Part shown: one piece after another, positions 60,693-64,000 of the stretch
Position numbering within the stretch: the stretch's first letter is position 1
How the letters are laid out: each line of letters opens with the position of its first letter
NCBI RefSeq assembly: GCF_048544455.1
Contig: NC_133538.1
Coordinates: 43,312,969-43,376,968 of the forward strand
Length of the DNA stretch: 64,000 bases
DNA from: Silene latifolia
Lineage: Eukaryota > Streptophyta > Magnoliopsida > Caryophyllales > Caryophyllaceae
Direction of reading: 5' to 3'
Translations under genes and position numbers: made by a program
The notes under the pieces: generated by a model
What the model saw: the letters and a program-made list of their open reading frames with translations, nothing else
The model's database searches: none
Told to the model about the DNA's origin: nothing

Positions 60693-61382
60693 CCATTTTT
60701 TTTCACAATTCAACACATTTTTTTCTTTCCTTCAATTCTTCCACCATCTTCCAAATCGATGAAATAACCATATTGCAATAACACATTCCAAGAACTACTC
60801 GTTACTGGCTCGGCTAGGGTAGGAAATATTATAGAAAGTAGTTGATAGGACAAAAAGGCAATTTGGCTATGTGAGGCTCATGGGTAGAATAAAATAAAAT
60901 AAGGGGAACTGCCTCACCTAACACGTGTCACCATCCACAGACCGAATGCATACAAGTATTAAGAAGACTAGACTCATGCTTATGCAAATTGATGTTACAT
61001 GTCTTAAAGAGAGTACTACTCACATCCTAAATGAAACCGGTCATGAATGTCACCGCTTTTGATAAGCTCTAACCTCGGAATGTATTGTAGCTTGCCGACA
61101 TAGAGAATCAAGTCTATTCGTTCAGATAAGAGAGAAACAAAAACTCGTAGATTATGCACATAAACATGCCAGCTAAATGTCAAGACTATGCTAGGCTCAA
61201 GTAAGGATTCAAAGTAGCGTCAATGTTCAAACGTTCCGACTCAATTTAAACATGAAAATTTTGAAAATTTTTTGAATTTTATGATTTTTATATGAAGTAA
61301 TTAAAACAACAATGCATGCGGAAATAAATAAACGTGCAAGCAAAAATGCAAGAAACATGCAGTACGGATGTGGATACATACC

Positions 61383-61417
61383 TCCCCAAACCAAACCGTA
61401 TAATGCCCTCATTGTAC
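61383..61417 (-). repeat. Internal purine tract plus hairpin module
   Basis: TCCCCAAACCAAACC is followed by GTATAATG-CCCT-CATTGTAC (61398-61417), a hairpin with one mismatch that can pair as G-U. Confidence 0.75.
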
Positions 61418-61948
61418 CAAAAATAGGGAAAGAAATGCAAACTGAAAAGAAAAGGAGAAGTGGAGTCGGAAGACTTACAAAACGTCATATAGCGGGGCCT
61501 CCCCAAACCGACCATGAACATGGGAGGTCAAAGGAAGTCAAACAGTGGCTTTGTATATGTAATGTAGCGGCTGGAAGTCATATCCCTTCGATCGAGCGCC
61601 TGGAACAAATCGAGAGAACCATGTACGGGAAGGGCTCGATCGAGTGACAAACCACTCGATCGAGTGAGCACGGGTAGGGATCTGGTCGATCGAGGACATC
61701 ATCCCTCGATCGAGAAGCAGCCGCGTCAGAAAGTGCTCGATCGAACACAAAAGCACTCGATCGAGTACTTTAACCTGCAAAAGACGCATAAAAGCAAGGA
61801 AAGCACAAAAATTTGTTCATAAAGCAGCGTTTAAAGTTTAACGTAAAGCTAAAGAAAAACAAATAGTTCAACAAAAGTACAAACAAAACTCGTCCTGGCC
61901 GCCTCCCGAGAGCGCTGTTTAAGAGGTCCCGCACGACCTTTCTCGGTA

Positions 61949-64000
61949 TCAAGTAATCGGCGCGTCGAGCTCGTCGAAGAGCAACACTTCAACGCGGTTG
62001 TCCGCTTTACTCGCCTCATGGTAATGCTTCACATAATCGCCATTCACCTTGAATCTATGCCCCTCGGAATCTTCAAGCTCCACGGATCCAAATTTGGTGA
62101 CACTGTCACCGTGTATGGACCACTCCACCTGGACTTGACTTGCCAGAAATAGTCTCAAACGGGCATTGAACAAAAACACCTTCCGCCCCCACATGAAACT
62201 CCCGAGGTAAGATTCTCTTGTCATGCCATCTCTTCGTCTTTTCCTTGTAAATGCGCGAGCTATCATAGGCATTAAGCCTAAACTCTTCCAATTCATCTAG
62301 CTGCAAAAGACGATTCTCGACCACACAGCTTTAGGATCATAATTAAGCTCACGAATTTCCCACCAGGCCTTGCATTCCGATTCAACGGTAAGTGACACGA
62401 TTTCCCATAAACTAACCTATAGGGTGATGCACCAATCGGTGTCTTAAAGGCGATTCTATAAGCCCATAACGTGTCATCTAGCTTGAGACTCCGCCTTTCC
62501 GTGATTTAGAAACTACTTTAGACAAGATCTCTTTCAGCTCACGATTAGAGACCTCTACCTGACCACTAGTTTGGGGATGATACCCCAAACCACGCCGGTG
62601 TTGGACACCAACTCTAGACAGTATGGAAGTGAGTTTCTTTTCTTTAAAATGCATCCCCCCATCACTAATGACGACCCTAGGGACACCAAAACGGGGGAAT
62701 ATGATCTTTTTGAACATCTTTATCACGGTCTTACCATCACAATGAGGTGAAGCAATTGCCTCAACCCATTTTGACACATAGTCTACTACTAAAATATACC
62801 CATTACCTTTATCGGATGGGAACGGTCCTTGGAAATCAATGCCCCGGACATCGAAAACCTCAACCTCTAGGATGCCGTTTTGTGGCATCTCATGTCTCTT
62901 CGAGATGTTCCCGATCGTTGGCAAGCATCACAAGTCGAAACAAAGGACTTGGCGTCGAAACAAAGAAGGCCAAGAAAAACCGGACTGAAGTACCTTAGCC
63001 ATGGTGCGCGATGGCCCGTGGTGACCACCATATGAAGAGGAGTGACAGCCTTCCAGACTATTTTGGTCTCCCACTGCGGAATACACCGTCCCTCAGAGAC
63101 CGTCCGCACATTCCTTAAATAAGTAAGGGTCATCCTGTATATCATGCTTAGCGTTATACGTAAAACGCTTCTTTGTCGATGAGAAAGGTCGGGGCGGCTT
63201 GCCACGACAACGGTTAGCTATATCTGCATACCAAGGTTCCTGGTCAACAATAGACGATATAACAAAGAATTAAAGAATCGTCGGGGAAAGAATCATCAAT
63301 GGGTAGAGAATCTTCCCCTTCTTGTCGCGTCGACGCGACAAGTGATCAGCTACAACGTTCTCGGCTCCTTTCTTATCCTTAATCTGCAGGTCAAACTCAA
63401 GAAGAAGGAGTATCCATCTCAGAGTCAGCGGTTTAGCCTCCTTCTTAGCAAGGAGGTGCCTCAAAGCTGCGTGGTCAATTAGTAAAAAACAAAGTGACTT
63501 CGACCCAACTAAATAAGTACGAAACTTCTCTAAGGCATAAACTACAGCTAACACTCCTTCTCGGGTAGTGTACTTCACTTGAGCCTCATCCAGAGTTCGG
63601 CTCGCATAATAAATAGCATTCAAGGCTTTGTCTTTCCTCTGGCCTAGCACCGCTCCTAGTGCATAGTCACTCGCATCACACATGATTTCAAACGGCAGGT
63701 CCCAGTTGGGAGGTTGTATGATCGGTGCGGAGACTAAGGCCTACTTTAACCTCGTTAAAAGCAGAAAGACAAGCGTCGCAAACACAAAAGGGGCATCTTT
63801 AAGCAACAGCTGTGTAAGTGGTTTAGCAATTTTGGAGAAATCCTTGATAAACCGGCGATAAAAGCCAGCGTGACCAAGGAAGCTCCTCACCCCCTTAACA
63901 TTTACAGGAGGTGGTAATTGCTGAATCACTTCCACCTTTGCTTTGTCAACTTCTATTCCCCTATCGAAACTAAGTGCCCTAAGACAACTCCTCGTTGACC
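61949..64000 (-). pseudogene. Athila pol: RT end, RNase H, integrase
   Basis: Right to left: the RT end EVIQQLPPPVNVKGVRSFLG then HAGFYRRFIKDFSKIAKPL (63935-63741); RNase H CDASDYALGAVLGQ, IYYASRTLDEAQVKYTT and ENVVADHLSRR (63683-63270); the integrase zinc-finger region ending [10 protein letters not shown] (about 62905); the integrase core [31 protein letters not shown] and [16 protein letters not shown], keeping D, D and E (62860-62500); and the C-terminal LNAYDSSRIYKEKTKRWHDK plus RFKVNGDYVKHYHEA (62300-61950). [10 protein letters not shown] is typical of Athila/Tat integrase. Several frameshifts separate the blocks. It reverse-transcribes and inserts the element DNA in the nucleus. The catalytic YxDD block of RT lies beyond the window. 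Confidence 0.9.

Larger units (their letters stand above)
60008..61948 (-). other. Non-coding spacer of the pol-bearing Athila element
   Basis: No coding sequence. Long T runs lie at 60608-60692, a second polypurine-plus-hairpin module at 61383-61417, and a TCGATCGA cluster at 61577-61765. The spacer is partly collinear with the one at 49024-51350: both share ACCGTCGACC/ACCGTCAAC words, CCTATAAGAACATGC, ACAACCGTACATA and GCATACA(A/G)GTATTAA. Confidence 0.75.
58593..64000 (-). mobile_element. Athila-type element with pol, truncated by the window end
   Basis: On the minus strand the visible part is the end of RT, RNase H, integrase, a long non-coding spacer, a polypurine tract and the 3' LTR (59968-58593). 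The 5' half lies beyond 64000. The element has cut the copia RT. ATAAC (58588-58592) would be one side of the target duplication. Its LTR is related to the solo LTR at 3448-4956. Confidence 0.88.

Overview
This window is intergenic DNA from a flowering plant with a repeat-rich genome. I see no ordinary host gene, tRNA or rRNA that I can defend. Nearly every stretch belongs to a transposable element or its wreckage: Athila/Tat-like and Tekay-like Ty3/gypsy elements, SIRE-like and smaller Ty1/copia elements, MULE, CACTA, hAT and Stowaway DNA elements, and a SINE. The mix suggests a eudicot. The many TCGATCGA-rich LTRs remind me of Caryophyllales, but that is only a weak impression.

Left third (1-25.8 kb): four inverted-terminal-repeat elements stand in a row, each separated from the next by a (TA)n tract. 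The first three (1-951, 1059-5609, 5632-7411) are non-autonomous, share a GAGTCC-type terminus, and are filled with short iterons such as ACGAGTGTAA. The fourth (7496-22502) is a 15-kb MULE. It carries a decayed FAR1-like transposase on the + strand and two tandem Ulp1/C48-protease-like genes on the - strand, with dozens of copies of GTGATATTGTT spread through it. Younger insertions lie inside these elements: solo LTRs with perfect target duplications (3448-4956, 14132-15887), a SINE (7826-7980) and a small LTR-type remnant ending in a perfect 56-bp-arm palindrome (9172-9293). After the last (TA)n comes the right part of a CACTA element (22532-25801), which has its own multi-exon Ulp1-like gene.

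Middle (25.8-44 kb): an AT-rich spacer and a copia 3' end (minus strand) lead into a Tekay-like element with very long LTRs (29101-34586 and 36997-40707) around only 2.4 kb of internal DNA. Its LTRs and interior host a 2.5-kb solo LTR, a MULE-type MITE with a 10-bp duplication, a Stowaway MITE and a hAT MITE with an 8-bp duplication. Next is a truncated minus-strand gypsy-type element (40708-44121) whose only ORF is a gag-like protein with an acidic tail (41486-42730).

Right third (44.1-64 kb): a SIRE-like copia element starts at 44122, inside the LTR of the preceding gypsy. It is interrupted twice by minus-strand Athila-type elements. One is complete (47480-55910; TSD TTAAT; about 2% LTR divergence by eye) but lacks reverse transcriptase and integrase. 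The other (58593 to the window end) still has recognisable RT, RNase H and integrase. These Athila-type elements share an unusual module, a purine-rich tract next to a short perfect hairpin, present twice per element where both sites are visible.

The order of insertion can be read from the nesting: gag-only gypsy first, then the copia and the Tekay-like element into it, then the two Athila elements into the copia. Most coding regions carry frameshifts or stops, many of them TGG-to-TGA or CGA-to-TGA changes of the kind expected from cytosine methylation and deamination. All boundaries were found by reading the sequence by eye, without alignment software or database searches.
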